Assembly: GCF_003443655.1 (NCBI RefSeq)
Contig: NZ_CP031941.1
Coordinates: 5,605,001 to 5,669,000 of the forward strand
Source: Nostoc sphaeroides
Lineage (GTDB): Bacteria; Cyanobacteriota; Cyanobacteriia; Cyanobacteriales; Nostocaceae
Reading direction: 5' to 3'
DNA length: 64,000 nucleotides
Part shown: piece by piece, positions 1 to 6,471 of the stretch
Layout of the letters: each line of letters begins with the position of its first letter
How positions within the stretch are numbered: the stretch's first letter is position 1
Program-made: the position numbers and the translations under genes
Notes under the pieces: generated by a model
Databases searched by the model: none
What the model was told of the DNA's origin: nothing
Seen by the model: the letters and a program-made list of their open reading frames with translations, nothing else

Positions 1-314
1 CTGCTCAACCTTGTTTGAGTTCCCGGTTTCCTTACGGTGAAGAGATTACTGTAGCTAAGTTACAACGAGTTGGTAGAGCCGAAATTTTCTTAAGAAAGCT
101 GGGTTGGCAAAATTTGCGCGTGCGATCAGAAGGAGATACAGCACGCATTGAATTGGCATCAGAACAAATTAAAGAGTTTGTCTTAACTACGGATTTACAG
201 AAAGTAGTTTCTGCATTTCAAGGTTTCGGATTTCTTTACGTAACCCTGGATTTAGAAGGTTATCGCAGTGGGAAGTTAAATCAGGTTTTGAATCGGGAAG
301 CCTTGAGCATCTGA
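1..314 (+). CDS. larE: LarE-like ATP-dependent sulfur transferase, 3' end only
   Basis: The window opens inside this gene; the frame is open from base 3, so no start is visible and only about 100 C-terminal residues are present. The first residues read PCLSSRFPYG and are followed by a helix of the form VAKLQRVGRAE and a segment like VRSEGDTARIEL, the C-terminal pattern of LarE / PP-loop sulfur transferases. In the known family LarE sacrifices a cysteine sulfur to build the nickel-pincer cofactor; the conserved cysteine of the CLSSR motif is present here. The ATP-binding PP-loop would lie upstream, outside the window. The gene ends 60 bp before the convergent end of the SGNH hydrolase. The family call is by recall of motifs, not alignment. 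Confidence 0.72.
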   Translation, partial: AQPCLSSRFPYGEEITVAKLQRVGRAEIFLRKLGWQNLRVRSEGDTARIELASEQIKEFVLTTDLQKVVSAFQGFGFLYVTLDLEGYRSGKLNQVLNREALSI

Positions 315-373
315 AGACGTTTAATAATAACTTATGGTGATGCGATCGCTCCAAGTCTTCGCAAAGCGATCGC

Positions 374-1429
374 TCATTTCTCACCCTGAGTTAGCTTGTA
401 TTCTATCTGCTGTAGTGCCGATCGCCACACATCATAACCCTCTTGAGACAGGTGCAACCCATCTGTGGTCAACTCTGGGCGTAAATTGCCTTCCATATCT
501 GTAAACCAGCTATAAATATTTAGATAATTAGCGCCTTGTTGTTTGGCAATCAGGGTTAGTTGTATGTTGATGTGACGAATGCGGCTATTGGAAATTTTTG
601 CTAGGCGAGTAGGCAAAATTGACTGGACAATGATTTGAGCTTTTGGGTGAGTCTGCCGCAAGCGACGGATAATCCGGCGATAATTACGCAAAATTGTGTC
701 ATCACTAGCGCCTTTGCGTAAGTCGTTAATCCCAGCCATGACATAAATTACATCTGGTCGGGTTGCCGAAAATGCCCCCAATCTTTTTAAAACGCCGCTA
801 GAAGTATCTCCAGATATGCCTTGATTCAGCCACAATTTCCCAGCAGGCAGTTTTTCTCTAGGAAACCACATACTCAAAGAATCACCAACTAAGATACTTA
901 GATGATTTGCACCTTGACCTTGAGCGATCGCTCTCGCTTCTAAAGCTAATAAACTTTTCCAGTCATCATAAGTTAATTGACGTTTCTTGATCGACTCCCA
1001 CAATGATTGCAAACTATCACTATTTACGCGTGTATAAATCTGACCTGTTTTTAGAGCCGCTAATCTTTGGTAGTAAAGTTGATTCCCAGATGTCAGTGAA
1101 AGACCAGCTGGTTGGGCGTTGGGGTTGAGTGATGACTCTGTTGGATCTGGTAATCCCTGACCACTGACTTCTGATAAGCTCTTAATGTTTTTCTCACCTG
1201 CTGTTGGCTGCAAACTTTTTAGGGGTTGGAACGCTTGGCTGCTGAGTTCTGGTAAGGAGATATCAACGCTATTGATAATTTTTGTACTGACTATTCCCTG
1301 AGATCCCTGTTTTAAATCCCACAGGGATCTAGAATTTTCTGGCAGGACAATCGACAAATGTGGAAGAGCCAATGCTGGTATTGCTAATACTGTTAACAAG
1401 CCTGCTGCCAACAGATAAGGATCCCTCAT
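374..1429 (-). CDS. SGNH/GDSL-type esterase-lipase, exported or membrane anchored
   Basis: This 351-residue protein starts with a hydrophobic segment (about residues 5-28), either a signal peptide or an N-terminal anchor, so the enzyme should act outside the cytoplasm. The C-terminal half carries the SGNH blocks in order: GDSLSMW (nucleophile Ser, near residue 183), GISGDTSSG (Gly block), GINDLRKG (Asn block) and DGLHLSQEGY (catalytic Asp and His). Residues 30-130 are low in conserved features and look like a linker. The family hydrolyses acyl or acetyl esters, often on polysaccharides or lipids; the substrate here cannot be read from sequence. It converges on the LarE-like gene and has a 600-bp gene-free region upstream. 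Confidence 0.85.
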   Translation of the reverse strand: MRDPYLLAAGLLTVLAIPALALPHLSIVLPENSRSLWDLKQGSQGIVSTKIINSVDISLPELSSQAFQPLKSLQPTAGEKNIKSLSEVSGQGLPDPTESSLNPNAQPAGLSLTSGNQLYYQRLAALKTGQIYTRVNSDSLQSLWESIKKRQLTYDDWKSLLALEARAIAQGQGANHLSILVGDSLSMWFPREKLPAGKLWLNQGISGDTSSGVLKRLGAFSATRPDVIYVMAGINDLRKGASDDTILRNYRRIIRRLRQTHPKAQIIVQSILPTRLAKISNSRIRHINIQLTLIAKQQGANYLNIYSWFTDMEGNLRPELTTDGLHLSQEGYDVWRSALQQIEYKLTQGEK

Positions 1430-2020
1430 CGCTTTGTCTCTCCTCTACTCACTGCTTTTCCATCTCACAGCATTAGTTACCTGTATTCAGGAAAATTTTA
1501 CTTCGGTTAAGTTATTATTCTTATTTAAACTGTATAGTTCTGTAAAGCGTGTTAACGAGATTATATTTGACAATTCACGATCTCTTTAAATTACGGTTTT
1601 CCCGGTGGTATACAAATTTTATTTTTAAGGATATTTATACTGAAAGCCCTATTTTCACAAGCAGACTATTTTTTATAACTCAGTTACCACAAATATTGCA
1701 AGTGTGTACGTGCCCTGGACTTAGAACTTATTCTATACATACCTAAGAGGATGTTTAAAAAGTCCTCTGGTCAGTAACAAAACCTTTTAGATCCCCCTAA
1801 ATCCCCCGATAAATTGGGGGACTTTGATTCTTCCCCCTTTTTTAAGGGGGGTTAGGGGGGATCAACAAGTGCTTAAAATTACAACAAATCACTTTTAAAA
1901 CATCCTCTAATTTCAAATTAATGTTTACTTATGGAAGTATGAGTTGAAACACATTTAAATTAAGTTTTAACTATACAAAATAAGTTCATGGTAAGTGGTA
2001 AGATTTAGGCTTAATCATTA
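1430..2020. other. Gene-free stretch with one MITE-like element
   Basis: No credible gene is seen. A short open frame at 1549-1746 has no ribosome site and no recognisable content. The only structure is the inverted-repeat element at 1746-1908. Confidence 0.6.
1746..1908. repeat. MITE-like element with 18-bp terminal inverted repeats
   Basis: The ends read AGAGGATGTTTAAAAAGT (1746-1763) and ACTTTTAAAACATCCTCT (1891-1908), inverted copies with 17 of 18 matches. Inside are C-rich and G-rich tracts that pair with one another (around 1790-1862). The element is 163 bp and has no coding capacity. A half-copy of the same end (AAACATCCTCTA) lies near 17184. Confidence 0.7.
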
Positions 2021-2038
2021 GTGTTTTCCTTTTATTCC

Positions 2039-2233
2039 GTGGCTAGAGCTAGTACAGCGATTGGTGTGAGTCCCATTATTAAAGAGATTGTGCAAAAACA
2101 GGCACATTCGACACGTTTGACCCTGAAAGAAGTTATTCTTATGGGAATGTTAGCGATTGATAAACTAGATGATCAAGGCCGTCAAGAGTTAGCGGATCAA
2201 GTTCATCAAATGCAGGTGAATGGAGAAATTTAA
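2039..2233 (+). CDS. Small protein of unknown function
   Basis: A 64-residue frame starting at GTG (VARASTAIG) is chosen; an upstream GTG at 2021 would add six residues. The sequence is helical and charged, with a TRLTLKEVILMGMLAI segment that could be a dimerising helix as in small ribbon-helix-helix or antitoxin proteins, but no family is recognised. No partner gene lies next to it and no clear Shine-Dalgarno sequence is seen. It could be a chance frame. Confidence 0.35.
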   Translation: MARASTAIGVSPIIKEIVQKQAHSTRLTLKEVILMGMLAIDKLDDQGRQELADQVHQMQVNGEI

Positions 2234-2301
2234 GTGGTAGTTATCAGTTATGAGTTATATATTTTAACTCTTTAGTCCTGGCTATTTACTTAATGTGATT
2301 A

Positions 2302-2676
2302 TTATGTAAAACGATAACGACTTCCTATTACATAATCCTCGTTAATTTCAAAAGATATCCATCGGCGTTGCAGAGTCTGTGCCACAAACCCGCTTGTGTT
2401 AGAACCTGCAAATGGATTTAAAATCATATCAGCTTCATCAGTTAAAAATTTGATGAAGAACTCGGCGAACCCTTGAGGAAAATGTGCTGAATGGGGTCTA
2501 ATTTCTGCTGCTTTACAGCTTCGTAAATAAGCACTATTCGATTCAGTATTAGCAATTTCTAGTAGATTTGGCGGAATTGCACCTTGGTTATCCTTTTGGA
2601 ATTTATCCGAAATATCATGTCCACTAGGACGTATTTTAGCCTTATAGCCATTATATTTTTTAACGCAGAGGGACAC
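2302..2676 (-). pseudogene. C-terminal fragment of a DNA methyltransferase
   Basis: The last 60 residues hold NPFAGSNTSGFVAQTL and RRWISFEINEDYVIGS, the SAM-binding motif I and following strand that sit at the C-terminus of beta-class N4-cytosine / N6-adenine methyltransferases (PF01555 type). The part before it (RPSGHDISDKF, PPNLLEIANTES) also matches this family. The catalytic motif IV and most of the N-terminal half are absent. Upstream the frame runs into a dispersed repeat of the CGCAGAGGGACACAGAGG type, so the first residues (MSLCVKK) are repeat-derived. No restriction endonuclease is adjacent. I read it as a 5'-truncated remnant, not an active enzyme. Confidence 0.75.
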
Positions 2677-2701
2677 AGAGGGAAGCGCAAAGTAACGCAG
2701 A
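2661..2701. repeat. Dispersed repeat fragment (CGCAGAGG...ACACAGAGG type)
   Basis: The stretch ACGCAGAGGGACACAGAGG followed by AAGTAACGCAGAT is related to segments at about 20393-20425 and 26309-26355. Here it forms the junction at which the methyltransferase fragment begins. Confidence 0.55.
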
Positions 2702-2728
2702 TAGTATATTAACTTTGTATCTATGCTA

Positions 2729-3097
2729 TCACTGCGATCGCCGGATTCGCGTTTGTATGTCGTCTGCTACTACAAGACAACCTTTCAGGGTTTCTAATGG
2801 TTGCTCTTGCACAACACGAGACAATATTTCTAGTACTGCCTGACGGCTACGGTTACGCGATCGCAATAGTAGGATACCAGGATGAGTGCCTGGTGGAAAG
2901 CGGCGAATATCAGAGAAATCTAAATCAAGGGTGATAAAAAATCGTTCCTCAGCACAAACTTGCTCCCAAACAATTTCATCATCAGCACCAGACAATCCTT
3001 CATCAGTCACACGGTCAGCGTTGTAACCAGCTTGTTGCAAAAACTCGACGTGGGTTTGTGCCATGTTCTCGTCGAGTTTTACTGTCATTTTATTCAT
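2729..3097 (-). CDS. DUF5615 PIN-like toxin
   Basis: This 122-residue protein has the compact PIN-like fold signature of DUF5615: KLDENM near the N-terminus (first acidic site), VTDEGLSGADDEIVWEQV in the middle, and FITLDLDFSDI with further aspartates. In the known family these acidic residues would coordinate metal for RNase activity, and the genes pair with DUF433 antitoxins. The start overlaps the stop of the upstream DUF433 gene in an ATGA tetranucleotide (3094-3097), so the two are translationally coupled. Toxicity is inferred from family and context. Confidence 0.85.
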   Translation of the reverse strand: MNKMTVKLDENMAQTHVEFLQQAGYNADRVTDEGLSGADDEIVWEQVCAEERFFITLDLDFSDIRRFPPGTHPGILLLRSRNRSRQAVLEILSRVVQEQPLETLKGCLVVADDIQTRIRRSQ

Positions 3098-3324
3098 CGC
3101 AATGGCAACAATTCCTCTTCCCTGGTTAATTGGGCTGCATAAGCAATAGCTGCTCTGATATCTTCTAAAGCCAGTGGTGGATACTCTTGAATAATTTCCT
3201 CAAATGTCAGTCCCTCAGCAAAGTTATCAAGGATGACTGACACCATAATGCGTGTTCCTTTGATACACGGTTTACCGTGACATACATTTGGGTTTTGAGT
3301 AATGCGTTCTTGCCAGTTTGTCAT
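3094..3324 (-). CDS. DUF433 antitoxin
   Basis: The 76-residue product shows the DUF433 pattern: RITQNPNVCHGKPCIKGTRI, followed by VSVILDNFAEGLTFEEIIQEYPPL and DIRAAIAYAA, a helix-turn-helix-like fold. In known pairs it neutralises the adjacent PIN-like toxin and represses the operon. It is the first gene of a two-gene unit with DUF5615 (4-bp overlap). Length is typical and nothing is missing, so the module looks intact. Confidence 0.88.
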   Translation of the reverse strand: MTNWQERITQNPNVCHGKPCIKGTRIMVSVILDNFAEGLTFEEIIQEYPPLALEDIRAAIAYAAQLTREEELLPLR

Positions 3325-3340
3325 GGTTTTGAGTGCTTGT

Positions 3341-3401
3341 AATTAAGTTTAATTTTAGGCGTAGGCGTAGCCGGTCGTAGACATCGCTTTCTTTTTAGAT
3401 A
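3341..3401. repeat. Dispersed repeat, copy 1 (GTCGTAGACATCGC family)
   Basis: TTTAATTTTAGG, CGTAGGCGTAGCC and GGTCGTAGACATCGC occur in the same order here and at 4629-4690, with few differences. Both copies lie just upstream of or between minus-strand genes of the same accessory stretch. They carry no open frame. Confidence 0.6.
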
Positions 3402-3601
3402 GGTTCTCCATCTTTTAGTGAGTATATGTCTGGTTCATTTTCAAGAAAGTTAAAGGCTCCTCTACTCTGAGCAAGTAGCATTAAATCACGAGTTGAAGGC
3501 TCTGATGAATCGAAAAATAGTTTTTCTTCCAAAAGGGAGCGATCTTCATCAGAGAGAGAGAGGATAACTTGTATGAGAGATTCTACGAGTTTAATGTTCA
3601 T
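3395..3601 (-). CDS. Small antitoxin-like protein, partner not seen
   Basis: The 68-residue protein begins MNIKLVESLIQVILSLSDEDR and continues LLEEKLFFDSSEPSTRD. An amphipathic N-terminal helix with a SLSDEDR cap resembles small VapB-like or orphan antitoxin proteins frequent in cyanobacteria, but I cannot name a Pfam family with confidence. It lies upstream of the DUF433/DUF5615 pair on the same strand, with a dispersed repeat in between, and no toxin gene is directly adjacent. It is probably a real small gene of unknown role. Confidence 0.55.
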   Translation of the reverse strand: MNIKLVESLIQVILSLSDEDRSLLEEKLFFDSSEPSTRDLMLLAQSRGAFNFLENEPDIYSLKDGEPI

Positions 3602-3837
3602 TTTAAGTTATAGGATAAGCTGTTGCGTATTTAATTTGTATATGCGATGCGGGCAAGATGCCCGCACTACAATAATTTTACGTTTTTGCATTATACAATT
3701 TAGCTGCACATCAGCTTATTATGCGAATCTTTCATAATTATGACTACTCAGAGCTAAAAATTTATTTTAGGGGATGCCTACGGCGGTAAAATACGCACTT
3801 TTAATTAGCCTGGTAATTAGATTGTGCTAAATATTTT

Positions 3838-4311
3838 CTACACTGGAATGGTTTTTTTTATAATACAGCCTACCTCACCATAACCAGGATTTCCAGTTAG
3901 CCCTTGCAAATTATTATGCTCTATATCTTCAAGCGATCCAAGCTTACTTGTCCATTTACCAGTAGGTAGTTGTCTAGCAACGTGAGTTGGTACTTTATTG
4001 GAATTAGTATATATCGCTATTTTTTGAAATCCCTCTTCTAAAGCATCACCTTGACAAACTTCATAACCAAGTGTTTCAAATGCCTGTTGAAAAGCCTCTA
4101 TAGTTTCTTCTCTGGAAATACTCAATGGCCAATAAAATTGATTTTGAATATCTGGCCACCACCATGTTTCATCATCCTCTGCTGCCCAAGCAACACAGTT
4201 GTAATCAATTGTATCTGGACTGGTAAGTTTATATCCATAGACAGTGAGGTTAGGATAATCACGCTCAATTTTTTCTCTGACAAACTTAACCCAAGCGTTA
4301 TTACCTACCAC
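3838..4311 (-). CDS. Conserved-looking protein with Cys and His motifs (DUF7689-like)
   Basis: The 157-residue protein has the motif TIDYNCVAWA near residue 37, a tryptophan-rich stretch (WWWP, FYWP), and PTHVARQLPTGKWTSKLG near residue 110 followed by DIEH. An N-C-x-A-W motif with a later H-V-A-R and D-I-E-H is reminiscent of papain-like or NlpC-type cysteine-histidine catalytic pairs, and I recall a family labelled DUF7689 with this pattern; function is not established. The start overlaps the end of the upstream small gene by 7 bp, so the two form an operon. No signal peptide is seen. Confidence 0.6.
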   Translation of the reverse strand: MVGNNAWVKFVREKIERDYPNLTVYGYKLTSPDTIDYNCVAWAAEDDETWWWPDIQNQFYWPLSISREETIEAFQQAFETLGYEVCQGDALEEGFQKIAIYTNSNKVPTHVARQLPTGKWTSKLGSLEDIEHNNLQGLTGNPGYGEVGCIIKKTIPV

Positions 4312-4616
4312 CTGTAGCCTCTTTGCTTACCCCACTCCAACCAAGCTTTAGTCATTTCCTTTACTTTTCCCCTATATTCTTGAGGAACCGGATCTTCTCT
4401 GCTGATGGATTTTAATGCCCAAAACCAGTGTCCAGATTTTTTTTCCAGTTCCTTAAGTAAAAGTGGGATTACAGGTTTTCCCATGCCGATAATTTGCTGA
4501 TATGCAGGGTGCATCGACATTTGGTTAGTAGATGATATCCCAAAAGTTTCTTCACGCCATTGCTTAACAAGAGCTGTAAAGGTAGCTTCTATTTCTGAGA
4601 TTTGCAGTTCTTCCAT
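4305..4616 (-). CDS. Small conserved-looking protein, operon partner of the Cys/His protein
   Basis: The start is placed at MEELQISEIEATF (4616); the longer frame to 4694 would be translated from a dispersed repeat and is rejected. The 103-residue protein contains HPAYQQIIGMGKPVIPLLL, LEKKSGHWFWALKSISREDPVP and a C-terminal EMTKAWLEWGKQRGYRW. The PAYQxIIGMGKPVIPLLLxEL portion resembles a single HEAT-like helical pair. The family is known to me only as a hypothetical protein in cyanobacteria and other bacteria. It overlaps the downstream gene by 7 bp, suggesting joint function, perhaps as a two-gene conflict or immunity module, but that is a guess. Confidence 0.6.
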   Translation of the reverse strand: MEELQISEIEATFTALVKQWREETFGISSTNQMSMHPAYQQIIGMGKPVIPLLLKELEKKSGHWFWALKSISREDPVPQEYRGKVKEMTKAWLEWGKQRGYRW

Positions 4617-4628
4617 ATTGCTGCTTAT

Positions 4629-4690
4629 AACTAAGTTAATTTTAGGTGTAGGCGTAACCCGTCGTAGACATCGCTCTTTTGGATAGCATG
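4629..4690. repeat. Dispersed repeat, copy 2 (GTCGTAGACATCGC family)
   Basis: Near-copy of 3341-3401 (AGTTAATTTTAGG, GTAGGCGTAACCC, GTCGTAGACATCGCTC). It lies immediately upstream of the minus-strand gene starting at 4616 and so may carry or disrupt its promoter. Confidence 0.6.
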
Positions 4691-4823
4691 ACAATTCATT
4701 TATTAAAATTTGTAAACTTAACTTGTCACTTTACCAAGTTGTTCAGCCATTATAACTAAGTATGTGATGAGAAATAGACTATACATCATACTTTAATTTG
4801 ATCCAAAATCAAAGGATGATTTC

Positions 4824-6356
4824 ATGAGTGAGTTAGAAAAGCTATTGAGTGACCTACCAAATATTATTGATGAACTGAATTTTAATCTTGGCAATCGAAA
4901 TCAAATTAAAAATGAAATATTAAGACTAGATAATATTTTAGCAAAGTTAAACGATATTCAAGAAGAAATTGAGTCGGAATTAGGATTTGAAAAAATCAAA
5001 AATGTAGCAATGGGAGCGTTACCATTTTTAGGAACAGTGGCAAGCTTTTTTATTCCTGGTGGTTTTTTACTAGATGCAGTCATTACTGGTGGTGCAGGAT
5101 TGCTTTCAGAAAAATTCGGAGATACAGAAACCGAAATAAATTTAAGTGATTTACAGGAAAAAATATATGAGTGGATTGGATGGGTAAATAATCTTCAAGA
5201 AATAGCTGAACATATTTTACATGACTCTGTAATTTTAACTAAAATCAATAATCATCTTTATAAGGAAAGTATAAACAACGAGTTACAAAAAATTGATGAG
5301 AAAATAAAGATAAATTTATCGCTTAACAATGGGGATTTGCTAAAACAGCAAATCCATCAAATTACTCAATCTCAAGATGATCTAGTCACATTACAACAAA
5401 GGATAAATGACATTTATAATACACTAAAAAATAGTGAGGATATTTATAAAATTATAATTGGCTTATCTAATTTTTATGGTAACTCTGGCTTTGCTTTAGA
5501 ATGGTTAGATGATGAGCATGGATTAATTATATTTAGTACTGGTCAATTTGAATCACTAGGAGATGTTATAGATAAATGTGAATATATAAAAGCAAAAATT
5601 GGAGAGCTAATTTTAAATAGTAATACTATAAGATATCAGGCTGAAGAAGTTTTGCATCGCTTAGAAAATGATCGAAACAGAAAACAAGATTATAAAGATA
5701 AGAATACTCTTCAATCCAATCCTAATCAAGAACTAGCTACACATCAACTAAACAAAAAATATATTTTCAAATCATTAATACTTGTAAGTGTATTTAGTAC
5801 AATATTGCTGTATTTTTTTGATGTCATCAGCAGAGATAAATTACCACAAATTCAGCAAATTATATTAAATAATAATCAGAAAGAAAATCCAATAATTAAT
5901 GTTCAAGCGGCACAAAAAATTGGTATGGAAGCGTCTTTAATGGTTCAAAATCCTCCTCATTCTCCAGAAGTTTGGAAAAAAGCACAAATTAAATGGCAAG
6001 AAGCAATTTCATTATTAGAGAAAATTCCTGAAGGCACATCTGTTTCTGAAGAAGTAAAAAAACAAATATCTACTTATCGTATTAATAATCAATCTATTAG
6101 TACAAGGATATTAAATGAGAAGAAAGCAACAGAAAATTTTGAATCTTCCCAAAAGGTAGCGATTGAAGCGTCTTTAATGGTTCAGAATCCTCCTCATATG
6201 CCAAAAGTTTGGAAACAAGCAAAATTTAAATGGGAAGCAGCAATCAAGCTATTAGAAAGTATTCCAAAAGATACTTTTGTTTATAAGAAAGCTCAAGAAA
6301 AGTTATCTATTTATAAAACTAATTATGCTGTCATCAGTACGCAGGTAGAAGATTAA
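4824..6356 (+). CDS. Membrane protein with coiled coil and duplicated C-terminal module
   Basis: The 510-residue protein has an N-terminal coiled coil (about 1-55), a Gly-rich hydrophobic stretch (about 62-98, including GALPFLGTVASFFIPGG), more helical sequence to about 300, a clear membrane span near 311-333, and two C-terminal repeats (about 363-425 and 445-507). Each repeat contains EASLMVQNPPH, VWKxAxxKW, AAI/AISLLExIP and a terminal xISTxI. This NPPH...KW...AI.LLE.IP module is familiar from cyanobacterial kinases and hypothetical proteins. The repeats also match at DNA level over about 33 bp, so the duplication is fairly recent. The gene is markedly AT-rich compared with psaB next to it. 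The function is unknown; the hydrophobic N-terminal segment could insert into membranes. Confidence 0.75.
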   Translation: MSELEKLLSDLPNIIDELNFNLGNRNQIKNEILRLDNILAKLNDIQEEIESELGFEKIKNVAMGALPFLGTVASFFIPGGFLLDAVITGGAGLLSEKFGDTETEINLSDLQEKIYEWIGWVNNLQEIAEHILHDSVILTKINNHLYKESINNELQKIDEKIKINLSLNNGDLLKQQIHQITQSQDDLVTLQQRINDIYNTLKNSEDIYKIIIGLSNFYGNSGFALEWLDDEHGLIIFSTGQFESLGDVIDKCEYIKAKIGELILNSNTIRYQAEEVLHRLENDRNRKQDYKDKNTLQSNPNQELATHQLNKKYIFKSLILVSVFSTILLYFFDVISRDKLPQIQQIILNNNQKENPIINVQAAQKIGMEASLMVQNPPHSPEVWKKAQIKWQEAISLLEKIPEGTSVSEEVKKQISTYRINNQSISTRILNEKKATENFESSQKVAIEASLMVQNPPHMPKVWKQAKFKWEAAIKLLESIPKDTFVYKKAQEKLSIYKTNYAVISTQVED

Positions 6357-6411
6357 TTTATATGAGATCGAAGAAAAATACAAGAGTGTGCAATCTTGCT
6401 CGCCCAATAAT

Positions 6412-6442
6412 AAAATCCCCCACCTTGCGGCAGGGGATTTTT
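6412..6442 (-). terminator. Rho-independent terminator of psaB (bidirectional)
   Basis: AAAATCCCC (6412-6420) pairs with GGGGATTTT (6433-6441), with T-rich sequence on the exit side of both strands. It sits 30 bp past the psaB stop and also follows the convergent gene ending at 6356. Confidence 0.8.
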
Positions 6443-6471
6443 ATTACTTATCTACAAAACTAGCAGCCTAG

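Noticed and set aside
1549..1746. 65-codon frame after the SGNH hydrolase
   Set aside because: No ribosome site, no recognisable sequence, and it runs into a MITE end.
2302..2676. Functional restriction-modification system
   Set aside because: Only the C-terminal methyltransferase half remains, and no endonuclease or specificity gene is adjacent.
4617..4694. Longer start of the small gene at 4305
   Set aside because: The extra 26 codons are translated from a dispersed repeat shared with 3341-3401; MEEL at 4616 is a normal start.
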